64,000 nucleotides of DNA from Nitrosarchaeum sp. (GTDB taxonomy: Archaea; Thermoproteota; Nitrososphaeria; Nitrososphaerales; Nitrosopumilaceae). The DNA lies in assembly GCA_023265135.1 (NCBI GenBank), contig JAHFUM010000003.1, forward strand, positions 1-64,000, written 5' to 3'. Below, in pieces: positions 8,475 to 16,991 of this stretch (position 1 is its first letter; every line of letters begins with the position of its first letter). The translations under genes were made by a program, and so were the position numbers. The notes beneath the pieces were generated by a model, which was not told where the DNA came from, ran no database searches, and saw only the letters and a list, made by a program, of their open reading frames with translations.

Positions 8475-8726
8475 TTAACTGAATCCAGCCCCAAACTCAT
8501 CACCCTTTTGAAGAGGGTCGCCAGAATCAAAATTTTTTAATTTTAAATAAAGCAGTGATTCATAGACCAATTTTTCAGCATCATTGTCATTTAGATTTGA
8601 ATTAGATTTTACTTGTTCTCTATATTTTTGCAATTTTTGAATATTTTGTTCATCAACAGATAATCCATCTTTCTCCATCGTTGTTGCAATTTTTTCAATT
8701 AGGGAATTGTATTTATTTTCATCCAT
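8475..8726 (-). CDS. hypothetical small acidic helical protein (83 aa)
   Basis: 83 residues, mostly helical by composition, charged and without cysteines or membrane segments: SLIEKIATTMEKDGLSV, KLQKYREQVKSN, then AEKLVYESLLYLKLKNF and an odd glycine-rich end DEFGAGFS. Not recognised. It lies immediately 3' to the SWIM-finger gene on the same strand (49-base gap), so the two may be co-transcribed. Confidence 0.55.
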   Translation of the reverse strand: MDENKYNSLIEKIATTMEKDGLSVDEQNIQKLQKYREQVKSNSNLNDNDAEKLVYESLLYLKLKNFDSGDPLQKGDEFGAGFS

Positions 8727-8775
8727 AATTATTTTATATTATTTCTAGTTATTAACAGTTCCAATAACAGAATTT

Positions 8776-9078
8776 TTATAAATCAGAAATCAATCCTGAA
8801 ATAAAATCACCGTATTCCTCATCAGAAAATCTAATTGTTTCTATTTTATTTTCTTTTTTAGCTAAATATGCAGATTCTAAATGGTAACAAGTTGCTTTTT
8901 GATTTAATCTTCCAAAGTAATACCCAAGACAAGAACAATACTCCGCATCAGGATCTATCCAATGTTCTTTGCCTTTTCCAACTACGGTCCAAATTTTTCT
9001 TTGACTTGGTTCAAAAAGATGTAATTTTACTCGTTTTTCGGAAACTGTAGATTCAATCCTCTCAAAATCTTTGGTCAC
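8776..9078 (-). CDS. SWIM zinc-finger domain protein
   Basis: 100 residues containing a SWIM-type CxCx(n)CxH zinc site: Cys48, Cys50, Cys64 and His66. A short beta region (KLHLFEPSQRKIWTVVGKGKEHWIDP) precedes it, as in small archaeal SWIM proteins. SWIM fingers bind DNA or protein and occur in recombination factors such as the Shu2/Sws1 family. The start is GTG at 9078. It is divergent from the SbcD-related phosphoesterase across a 30-base gap, so the promoters must overlap. A DNA-repair association is inferred from that pairing. Confidence 0.75.
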   Translation of the reverse strand: MTKDFERIESTVSEKRVKLHLFEPSQRKIWTVVGKGKEHWIDPDAEYCSCLGYYFGRLNQKATCYHLESAYLAKKENKIETIRFSDEEYGDFISGLISDL

Positions 9079-9112
9079 AAGAATTTAATCCAAAGTCTAT
9101 TGTATATCTTTG

Positions 9113-9862
9113 ATGCTAAAAACAAGAATAATTTCATCAAAACCAATAATGGTTTTAGAAGGAAAAAAAAAGAATCTCATAGTTACAGATATTCACATCG
9201 GATTTGAAAGTACCCTTGTATCAAACGAGATATTTATTGGAAGAAATACATCAATCAATGAAACAATAGAAGAATTAACAAGCGTAATTGATGCAGAAAA
9301 ACCAGATTCAATTATTTTATTAGGTGATATAAAATCAAGTATCAAAAACATCACTAAAAGTGAGTGGGATGAGGTTCCGAAATTTTTTAAGAGAATAAGA
9401 CAAAAATGTGACGTAGTATTAATTCCTGGAAATCATGATGCCAACATACACAGGTTAATTCCAGAAAATATCTCAATGATTAGTTCGATGGGAATGGTGG
9501 AAGAAAATATTTTACTTACACATGGTCATACAATTCCCTCAGAAAATTTTTCCCATGTTGATAAAATCATAATGGGTCATGTCCATCCTGTGTTTTTTCA
9601 AGAAGATTCAGTACTAAATGGACAAAGAGTGTGGATTTCATTGAAAACAGAAAAACAAAATATTTTTCCAAACAAATCAGGAGATATAGAGATAACAATT
9701 ATGCCGTCATTTAATAAATATTTTTATGCAACACACAAAAAAAAATATAAAAAATCAATTTCCCCAATAATAGAAAAAATCAAACAAATATCATCTGCAA
9801 GAATAATTACATTAGATGGAACAATTATAGGAGATGAATCAATAATTGATCAAGTATTATAA
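9113..9862 (+). CDS. calcineurin-like metallophosphoesterase, SbcD-related archaeal type
   Basis: About 249 residues with all five metallophosphoesterase motifs: TDIHIG, LLGDIKS, PGNHDAN, LTHGHT and MGHVHPVF. This combination and length match archaeal SbcD-related phosphoesterases, often linked in archaea to DNA helicases. The substrate is unknown; nuclease or phosphodiesterase activity is the expectation. The ATG at 9113 is preceded in frame by a TTG at 9110; a TATA-like AATTTAATCC about 30 bases upstream favours a leaderless transcript starting close to the ATG. After about residue 175 there is a Lys-rich stretch and an extra C-terminal segment. Confidence 0.85.
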   Translation: MLKTRIISSKPIMVLEGKKKNLIVTDIHIGFESTLVSNEIFIGRNTSINETIEELTSVIDAEKPDSIILLGDIKSSIKNITKSEWDEVPKFFKRIRQKCDVVLIPGNHDANIHRLIPENISMISSMGMVEENILLTHGHTIPSENFSHVDKIIMGHVHPVFFQEDSVLNGQRVWISLKTEKQNIFPNKSGDIEITIMPSFNKYFYATHKKKYKKSISPIIEKIKQISSARIITLDGTIIGDESIIDQVL

Positions 9863-10097
9863 TCAAATTCAAGAATAAATTTTTGGCATACCTTGCTTTG
9901 TAAAGATTGTTACAATATCATTATTTTATCTAGTCCTTTGTATTCATAGAGTAATTAATATGAAATCAGAAATAAGATTAGTTCAAAAATGCATGAATTT
10001 TAAGATAAGAATTTTTCCACCATTATCTCATTAAAAAAATTTAAATTTTTTATATTTTTTGAAAACAACAAATTAAGTAATAGATGAAATATGACAA

Positions 10098-13000
10098 TTA
10101 TTCAATTTTATCATATGGTTCAATAGGGTCTTTTGTTGTTTGATTGTTCTTGAGCCATTCTAGAGTTTTTACAAAAGAATCTGCCAATTCAATAGTTGTG
10201 AGAACAGGAATCCCCAATTCTAGAGATTTTCTTCTAATTTGATATTCATCATCAAGCATTCCTACATATTTTTCAAGTGTTGATGTACTTGGAATATTTA
10301 TGATGAAGTCGATCTTTCGTTCATATAATAAATCTGCAATGTTAGGTTTTCTTGTGGGTTCAGAAATTTTGTGAACTATTTCTATATTTCCTAGTTTTTC
10401 TTCAAAAAATTCTGCAGTATGTTCAGTTGCAAGAATCTTAAATCCAAGATTTTTTAATCGTGCAATTGGTTGCAATAACTTTTCTTTATTTTGAGAGCCA
10501 CCAACTGTAACTAGAGCTGTACCATCCTTTGGCAGGGTATATCCTGCAGAAGTGAGCCCTTTAGCTAATGCATCATAAAAGCTTGTTCCAAAGCAGGCAA
10601 CTTCGCCTGTAGATTGCATCTCGACGCCTAGTCTAATGTCAGCCCCCTCTAGTTGCATAAATGAGAATTGAGGAACCTTTATTCCAAAATTTGGAATTTT
10701 TTGCCATTTGTTTTCAGGTAATTTAGGCAAAGGTTTACCCAAGATTGCTTTTGCTGCTAAAGAGATAAGATTTGTCTTAACAAGTTTTGATACAAAAGGC
10801 ATAGATCGAGATGCTCTAATATTTAATTCAATTACATACACATGATCATCATGGATTAGAAATTGTAGATTAAATGGTCCTTTGACATTAAACGTTTTTG
10901 CAATCTTGGTAGAGTATTCAGTGATGATTTCAATAGTTTTGTTGTTTAGTCGCCATGGTGGAATACACATCATAGCATCTCCTGAATGAACCCCAGCACT
11001 TTCAATATGCTCAACTATTGCTCCAATTATAACATCAGTACCATTACTAATTCCATCAACATCAACTTCTAATGAATTGAGCATAAATTTTGAGATGACT
11101 ACTGGATAATCAGGAGAAACATCAGTCGCTTCTTTGACATATTTTTTTAATTCATCTTGAGACCATACAACTTTCATTGCAGCCCCAGATAATACGTAAG
11201 AGGGTCTCACGATAACTGGAAATCCTACATCTTGTGCAAAAATTTTTGCTTCAGCAATATTTGAAAATGCTTGCCATTTAGGTTGTTGAATATGTAATTT
11301 GTCTAATTCAGCACTGAATTTTGAACGATCTTCTGCTTTATCAACATTATCTGCGCTGGTGCCCATTATGTTAATACCATTTTTTGCAAGACCTAATGTC
11401 AAATTATTTGCCGTTTGACCTCCAACGCAAGTAACTATACCTTTTGGATTTTCAAATTCGGCAATGTCCAAAATCCTTTCTAAAGTTAATTCTTCAAAGT
11501 ATAATCTACTACAAATATCATAATCAGTTGAAACAGTTTCAGGATTACAATTTACAACTGAAACATTTTTTTCACCATTTTCTTGCAAACCCCAAACCAT
11601 ATTTACAGTACCCCAATCAAATTCTACACTGCTGCCAATACGATAAGGTCCTGCACCGAGTACAATAACGCCCTTTTCATCAGATGTGATTTGAATATCA
11701 TTTTGATTCCCTCCATATGTCAAATAAAGATAGTTGGTAATCGCGGGCCATTCAGCTGCTAGAGTATCAATTTGCTTTACAGAAGGTAAAACGCCTGCGT
11801 TTTTACGAATTTCACGTATTTCCTCAGCAGATTTACCTTTTGCACGAGCAATTTGCTTATCAGAGAATCCCATCTTTTTTGATTCCCATAGCAAAGAGAT
11901 TGTTAATGATTCTTGTTTTAGTTTGGATTCAACATCCACTATATTTTTGATCTTTTCAAGAAACCACGGATCAATTGCAGAAAGTTTGTAGATTTTCTCA
12001 ACTGAAATACCTATTTTAAGAGCGGCAGCCACATAATACAAAATCAAATCATCAGGGTGAGAAAGATGTTCTTCTATTTGCTCTTCGTCATAAGATTCCA
12101 TATTTACTCGATTGAGAACAAGACCATCATTTCCAATGTCAAGCATTCGGATTGATTTTTGCAGTGATTCTTCAAAGCTTGTTCCAATCGCCATTACTTC
12201 ACCGACAGATTTCATAGTAGGGCCAAGTGTTCGTTTTACAAGATCAAATTTAGCAAAATCCCATCTAGGATGTTTGCATACAATGTAATCCAGAGAAGGT
12301 TCAAAACAAGCAGTAGTAGATTTTGTAATTCTATTTTCAAGTTCAGGCAATGTATAACCTAATCCAATTTTTGCAGACATGTATGCAAGTGGATAACCTG
12401 TCGCTTTACTTGCAAGTGCAGAAGAGCGCGATAATCTAGGATTAATTTCAATTGCCACATATCTATCAGAATTAGGATCCAACCCATATTGAATATTACA
12501 TTCTCCTACAATTCCAACATGCTTTGTTGCACGTAAAGCTGAAGACCTGAGCATATGGTATTCATGGTTATCAATTGTTTGAGAAGGTGCAACAACAATG
12601 TTATCACCAGTATGAACTTTCATTGAAAGAACATTTTCCATATTACAAACAACCACATTGTTTCCATCATAATCTTGCATTACTTCATATTCTATTTGCT
12701 TCCAATGTCCAATGTACTCCTCAATCAAGACTTGACCTACAAGACTTGCCCTTAATCCTCGTTCAACGATTTCATGTAATTCAATTTCATTGTATGCGAC
12801 TCCTCCTCCTTTACCTCCAAGCGTATATGCCACTCGAATAATTACAGGATACCCTAATTCTTGAGCAATGTCTTTTGCATCTGTGAAATTTGTAACGGTT
12901 CTACTTTTTAGAATTGGGACATTGCATTGATTCATAGAATCTTTGAAAAGTTGTCGATCCTCGGTTTTTTGAATTCCTTGAATTTGTGTGCCTAAAACAT

Positions 13001-13361
13001 GCACGCCATATTTGTCAAGTATGCCTGCCTGTGCAAGATTAACACCGCAATTCAAAGCAGTCTGACCTCCATACGCCAACATTATCCCATCAGGTCTTTC
13101 CTTTTCGATAATAGATTCTACATACTCTACATTCACAGGTAACAAATACACTTTATTTGCAAATCGTGTATCTGTCTGAATTGTTGCAATGTTTGGATTA
13201 ATTAAGACACTTTGCAGTCCATCTTCATGTATTGCTTTGAGGCATTGGCTTCCGGAGTAGTCAAATTGACGGTCGTTTTAGCGACTTTCGCCGGCTTCTC
13301 CGATTTTTATTGCCCCACTACCAAGTACAAGAATTTTTTTTATCGACTCATTCTTCGGCAG
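10098..13361 (-). CDS. carB: carbamoyl-phosphate synthase large subunit, interrupted near its 5' end
   Basis: Makes carbamoyl phosphate for arginine and pyrimidines, using ammonia delivered by CarA. Both ATP-grasp halves, the oligomerisation domain and the C-terminal MGS-like allosteric domain are present and uninterrupted from residue VYLLPVN (13151) to the TAA. Upstream the frame continues as MPKNESIKKILVLGSG and IKIGEAGE, then 21 bases encoding SR-stop-NDRQ, then FDYSGSQCLKAIHEDG. Without those 21 bases the product would be 1080 residues, matching the family (E. coli 1073), so the insertion breaks an otherwise intact gene. The start is taken as CTG at 13361, which gives the family N-terminus and has GGAGGAAGG just upstream; there is no in-frame ATG. 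It overlaps the carA stop by 14 bases. Conventional annotation would start at the internal GTG at 13151 and lose 63 family-conserved residues. Confidence 0.9.
13266..13286 (-). other. 21-bp insertion with in-frame TAA inside carB
   Basis: The 21 bases separate codons for GEAGE and FDYSG, adjacent in CarB proteins. Read on the minus strand, the insert gives SR-stop-NDRQ. It is richer in G+C than its surroundings and can form a GTCG/CGAC stem with the loop CTAAAA that contains the stop. The first half, AGTCGCTAAAA, matches 10 of 11 bases of AGTCGATAAAA at carB codons 5-8 (13338-13348). Because AA precedes and ends the insert, its exact boundary can slide by two bases. Confidence 0.85.
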
Positions 13362-14505
13362 ATTTTCCTTCCTCCATAAGGTGTTTGAGTTCTTCAAAAA
13401 CGAATTTACAATCATAAGGTCCAGGTGCAGCTTCAGGATGAAACTGAACTGCAATACAATTTTGTTTTTTGTGTTTTATTCCTTCGACTGTTTTATCGTC
13501 TGCGTTTGTAAACCATAAATCAAATTCAGATGCACTTAAAGATTCAGGAGTTATTCCATATCCATGATTCTGACTGGTAACATAAACTTGACCGTTTTCT
13601 AAATTTACACATGGTTTGTTTTGTCCTCGATGACCATATTTTAATTTGTAAGTTTGAGTGTTTCCAGCAATACCAATGATTTGTGCACCTAAACAAATTC
13701 CAAGTGTAGGAATATTTTTTTCAATTAGATTTCTTGCGGTCTCAATAGTATCTGAACATTTTTGAGGATCACCTGGACCGTTGCTAATTACAACACCTTT
13801 AGGATGATATGACATAATTTTTTCAAAAGATGTATTCCAAGGTAATTTTATTACTTTGTAACCAAGTTCTCGAATATTTCTCAGTATAGCATTTTTGGTA
13901 CCAGTGTCAATTACAACTACAGATTTTTCTTCAGACCCATATACCATCTCTTTTTTAGTAGATACTGTATCCATGAATTGTTCAGAATTATAATTAGGGG
14001 TAGATGCAAGTTGTTTTTTTACTTCATCTACGTTGATTTCAGAATCAGATACCACTAAAGCAGCCATCATCACTCCTCCATTACGAAGATTTTTTGTTAA
14101 TTCTCTTGTATCTATTCCAGAAATTCCAGGGATTTTTTCGTTATATAACCACTCATCTAGAGTCATAGACAGATTCCAGTGACTTGCAGTTAAAGAGAGT
14201 TCATGAACAACTAAGCCTCTTAATTGAATTTTATCAGATTCAAAGAACTTTGGAATTCCATCTTGATCTTTAATTGAAGGATCTGGTACCCCATAGTTTC
14301 CTACAAGAGGGTAAGTAAGTGTAAGAATTTGTCCACTATATGATGGATCAGTCAGGGTTTCAGTATACCCTACCATCCCAGTATTAAAGACAATTTCACC
14401 GAAAACGGTTGTTGAATAACCAAATCCCATCCCGTCAAGGACAGTACCATCGTCAAGAATCAGCTTCCCAAACTTGTTTGCGTGGATTGATTTTTTTGTA
14501 GTAAT
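13348..14505 (-). CDS. carA: carbamoyl-phosphate synthase small (glutamine amidotransferase) subunit
   Basis: Hydrolyses glutamine to supply ammonia to CarB. The N-terminal CPSase domain (EIVFNTGMVGYTETLTDPSYSGQ) is followed by a class I amidotransferase domain with nucleophile motif GICLGAQIIG and the His/Glu pair in VQFHPEAAPGP. The first ATG (14430) is internal: the frame upstream encodes KFGKLILDDGTVLDG, the conserved first beta strand of CarA. No ATG, GTG or TTG exists further up; ATT at 14505, giving (M)TTKKSIHANKFGK, lies about 27 bases from a TATA box and would suit a leaderless transcript. I therefore extend to 14505, with low certainty on the exact codon. The stop lies within the first codons of carB. 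Confidence 0.88.
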   Translation of the reverse strand: MTTKKSIHANKFGKLILDDGTVLDGMGFGYSTTVFGEIVFNTGMVGYTETLTDPSYSGQILTLTYPLVGNYGVPDPSIKDQDGIPKFFESDKIQLRGLVVHELSLTASHWNLSMTLDEWLYNEKIPGISGIDTRELTKNLRNGGVMMAALVVSDSEINVDEVKKQLASTPNYNSEQFMDTVSTKKEMVYGSEEKSVVVIDTGTKNAILRNIRELGYKVIKLPWNTSFEKIMSYHPKGVVISNGPGDPQKCSDTIETARNLIEKNIPTLGICLGAQIIGIAGNTQTYKLKYGHRGQNKPCVNLENGQVYVTSQNHGYGITPESLSASEFDLWFTNADDKTVEGIKHKKQNCIAVQFHPEAAPGPYDCKFVFEELKHLMEEGKSAEE

Positions 14506-14527
14506 TGTGACCCTCGACGAGTACTTT

Positions 14528-14537
14528 TGATTATAAA
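14528..14537 (-). promoter_or_regulatory. TATA box of carA-carB
   Basis: Minus-strand AATTTATAAT lies about 27 bases upstream of the ATT proposed as the carA start, the usual archaeal distance from TATA box to transcription start. Confidence 0.45.
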
Positions 14538-14582
14538 TTTAAGTTTTTTGAAGGTTGATCGCAAAATGAAATTAAAAATTTC

Positions 14583-15776
14583 TCATAGTGCTCGGAATTC
14601 TTCACTCCATTTATGATATGCACGGATCATTTCAGGTGAAACACTCGGTTTTCTTCTTACCATAATCTCCTTAAAGTCAGCTGTGGTGAGTTCACGTGGT
14701 TGTATAGGTACTTCACCAGCTACAGGTTCATGATAATCGGGAGCATTGAAGATCTCATGTACTGCCTTAATTTGTCCAGCTTGACAAACGTCTTTGATAT
14801 CACTTGCACTGTATCCATCAAATAACTTTGCAAGTTCAGTTATGTTAACTCTAATATCTTTTTTTAGTGGAGCAGTGTACTGTTCAAATAATTTTTCTCT
14901 TGCTTCTTGAGTTGGAAGTGAAACATAAATTCTTTTTTGAAATCTTCTTAGAAACGGCCAATCAAGACTCCATGGCTTGTTGGTTGCACCAATTACATAA
15001 AGCATTAAATCCTTACCTTTACCGTTGACACCATCCATTTCAGTCAAGAATTGATTTTTTGTTCTTACCTCTCCTCCTACTTCGCTACTTCTAGATCCCA
15101 AAAGAGAATCGACTTCATCGACAAAAAGAATGACAGGTTTTCCTTCTTTTTCAGCATAACTTCTTGCCATAGTAAACAATTTTGAAACATTTTTCTCAGC
15201 TTCTCCTAACCATTTACTCATCATAGAAGCAGCGTCTACATTAATGAAGTATCCATCCATTTCATTTGCTGTTGCAGCTGCCAACATAGTCTTACCAGTT
15301 CCTGGTGGACCGTAAAGCAACATTCCTTTGGGCCAGCCCAGAGGGAAAAGATCAGGTCTTTTTGTAGGATAAACTATTGATTCACGTAATGCATTTTTTG
15401 CATCATCTAAACCAATTACTTCACTCCAAGTAACATTGGGCTTTTCTTTCATGACAAGTTCTTCAAAATCATTTTCGTCAGTTTGTCTTTGTACAGAAGC
15501 CTTTTGTTCTTTAGGAGAAGCGTTTGGGTCTACTGCAGGCTCTACACCACGTGATTCTTGAAGCGCTATTATTCGATTATGATATGAATTACAGCGGTCT
15601 TTGTAAATAGGATTGAGTTTACTCGTTGGATAAAGTTGTAATAATTTAACAAGGGAATCAATTGCCCGCTGATAATGTGTAATGGCCATACCTCGTGCGC
15701 CTTGAGAGTCAAACTTAATTGCCTCTGAAGCATACTTGCTTGCATTATTTTCTAATTCTTGTGGGGCTAAACTCAT
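14583..15776 (-). CDS. cdvC: CdvC, Vps4-family AAA+ ATPase of the archaeal ESCRT division system
   Basis: 397 residues. An N-terminal MIT-like three-helix domain (about 1-75) is joined by a linker to a Vps4-type AAA+ module with Walker A GPPGTGKT (156-163), Walker B ILFVDEVDS (near 216-224), sensor-1 IGATNKPWSLDWP and arginine finger region FLRRFQKR, ending with the short Vps4 C-terminal helix. CdvC disassembles ESCRT-III (CdvB-type) polymers during cytokinesis. It is the last gene of a minus-strand cluster of three; the preceding 168-residue gene ends immediately before the cdvC start, so coupling is likely. The upstream neighbours look like its polymer-forming partners. Confidence 0.93.
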   Translation of the reverse strand: MSLAPQELENNASKYASEAIKFDSQGARGMAITHYQRAIDSLVKLLQLYPTSKLNPIYKDRCNSYHNRIIALQESRGVEPAVDPNASPKEQKASVQRQTDENDFEELVMKEKPNVTWSEVIGLDDAKNALRESIVYPTKRPDLFPLGWPKGMLLYGPPGTGKTMLAAATANEMDGYFINVDAASMMSKWLGEAEKNVSKLFTMARSYAEKEGKPVILFVDEVDSLLGSRSSEVGGEVRTKNQFLTEMDGVNGKGKDLMLYVIGATNKPWSLDWPFLRRFQKRIYVSLPTQEAREKLFEQYTAPLKKDIRVNITELAKLFDGYSASDIKDVCQAGQIKAVHEIFNAPDYHEPVAGEVPIQPRELTTADFKEIMVRRKPSVSPEMIRAYHKWSEEFRAL

Positions 15777-16283
15777 CTATATCACTTGTACAGTATTCCC
15801 TTGAGAATTTTGTTGGTATTCAGAGGGGTTAATCGGTGTAATAAAATTGGTTAAATTTATTGAACTAGTTTCAAGTTCATCATTAGAGGATTCACCTAGA
15901 TATGATTTTTTAAGATCAGATTTTTCTGAAATTTTGGAGTGCATATTTTTGACTTTATTAATAGAATCCTCAGCTGATAAAATTAATTCAGATATTTCAT
16001 CATCAATAGACTCTATTGATTGAGCAGATTCAGTGATAATTGAAACAAAATGTTGTAAAATTAAGCGTGTTTCTTTCTTGTCATCATATTTGAAGAGCAT
16101 AAAATTAGCCAACCCCACGATTTTATTTATATCCTGTAATTCCTCAAGTGTTAATTTATCTATTTTAATATCGGGGGCATTTGAGGCTGCCAGTTTTTTT
16201 TCAATTTTTGCCGATAGTGATTGGATGTGGTCTATGTCTTGTGTAAAATTACGTTTGGAGTTAAGAAAATTCAAGTGTTGCAT
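15777..16283 (-). CDS. helical protein coupled to CdvC, possible ESCRT-III/CdvB-related
   Basis: 168 residues, almost wholly helical, with a charged coiled-coil-like centre (IESIDDEISELILSAEDSINKVKNMHSKISE) and a low-complexity Ser/Asn/Gln tail containing ITPINPSEYQQ. I cannot prove an ESCRT-III relationship, but the helical layout followed by a flexible proline-bearing tail is what a CdvB-type MIT-interacting protein would have. It starts 13 bases inside the end of the 186-residue gene in another frame and ends directly before cdvC, so all three are probably translated from one transcript. Confidence 0.6.
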   Translation of the reverse strand: MQHLNFLNSKRNFTQDIDHIQSLSAKIEKKLAASNAPDIKIDKLTLEELQDINKIVGLANFMLFKYDDKKETRLILQHFVSIITESAQSIESIDDEISELILSAEDSINKVKNMHSKISEKSDLKKSYLGESSNDELETSSINLTNFITPINPSEYQQNSQGNTVQVI

Positions 16284-16831
16284 GCTTTAGAAAAATCAAG
16301 ATTAGGGTACTGCTTACTTATTTTAGAGTCGACCATCAATTTTACTTCATTTAGGACTGATGAAGATTTGATATTGGATTTACTAAAATCAAATCTAGCC
16401 TCGGTAAGAACTGCAGAATCAAAAATAATACTGCCTAAATGAACTGATAACTCTGAAAGATTTTGACTACATGTGGGAAGCAGGCTGAAAAGCTGAGCAC
16501 TTACTGTTCTTATCAGTGGAATGGTAAAATGTAAAAGTTCAGGAATGCTATTTATTCCAGAAATAGAGTTCATTTTCTTTTGAATTTGAGAAAGAATTTC
16601 TAATGAAAAAACAAGCGTTCTTTCAAAATCAAGTGTTTTGACATAAGTACAGTCACTATCGTCTAGTTCTAGAAAGTTACGGTTTAATTTTTTTAGTTCA
16701 GTTTTTTTCTTTTTTAAAACAGCCACAATATTGTTTAGTAATTCAATGGAATATTCCAGTCTAGGGACTATAGTGACAGTGTGAGATACATTTACACACT
16801 CATCTCTAAATAAATTGGAATTACACATCAT
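16271..16831 (-). CDS. ESCRT-III (Snf7/CdvB-like) family protein
   Basis: 186 residues. The region from about 28 to 140 follows the archaeal CdvB pattern: a basic first helix with KKKKTELKKLNRNF, a second long helix (LVFSLEILSQIQKKMNSISGI), then IPLIRTVSAQLFSLLPTCSQNLSELSVHLGSIIFDSAV, the signature-like stretch of helices 3-5. An unusual N-terminus of about 25 residues with two Cys precedes it. Such proteins polymerise at the division neck and are remodelled by CdvC, encoded two genes downstream. It appears divergent from canonical CdvB. It shares the 16832-16991 intergenic region with the divergent TrmB-like regulator. Confidence 0.62.
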   Translation of the reverse strand: MMCNSNLFRDECVNVSHTVTIVPRLEYSIELLNNIVAVLKKKKTELKKLNRNFLELDDSDCTYVKTLDFERTLVFSLEILSQIQKKMNSISGINSIPELLHFTIPLIRTVSAQLFSLLPTCSQNLSELSVHLGSIIFDSAVLTEARFDFSKSNIKSSSVLNEVKLMVDSKISKQYPNLDFSKACNT

Positions 16832-16991
16832 GTCAATTTGTAAATAGGGATTCGATATTTCAGGACGATGTCACAATTTTATCAGTAACTGCAGTAACAG
16901 GACGCAAGAGTTACAATCTTGAATTTTTTTTGAGTATTTGTATAAAGGAATTTAGCTCTCAATGTTACCTAATCATCTGTAAACTAGAATC

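Noticed and set aside
9960-10034. 24-codon frame starting MKSEIRL between the phosphoesterase and carB
   Set aside because: Too short and without motif or ribosome-binding site; chance frames of this size are common in AT-rich DNA.
13266-13286. Archaeal bulge-helix-bulge intron as explanation of the carB insert
   Set aside because: With the boundary shifted by two bases a weak 4-bp helix (AAGU with AUUU) can be drawn, but the inner helix has two base pairs and no proper outer helix adjoins the bulges, so a splicing motif is not supported.
13266-13286. Ribosomal bypass with matched take-off and landing codons
   Set aside because: The codon before the insert is GAA and the last of the insert is CAA; they are not identical, so a classical hop is unlikely though not excluded.
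16271-16283. The two ESCRT-like genes as one gene split by a frameshift
   Set aside because: The second frame has a clean ATG overlapping the first stop, both parts keep their own composition, and the second does not continue a CdvB-like pattern. Two coupled genes fit better.
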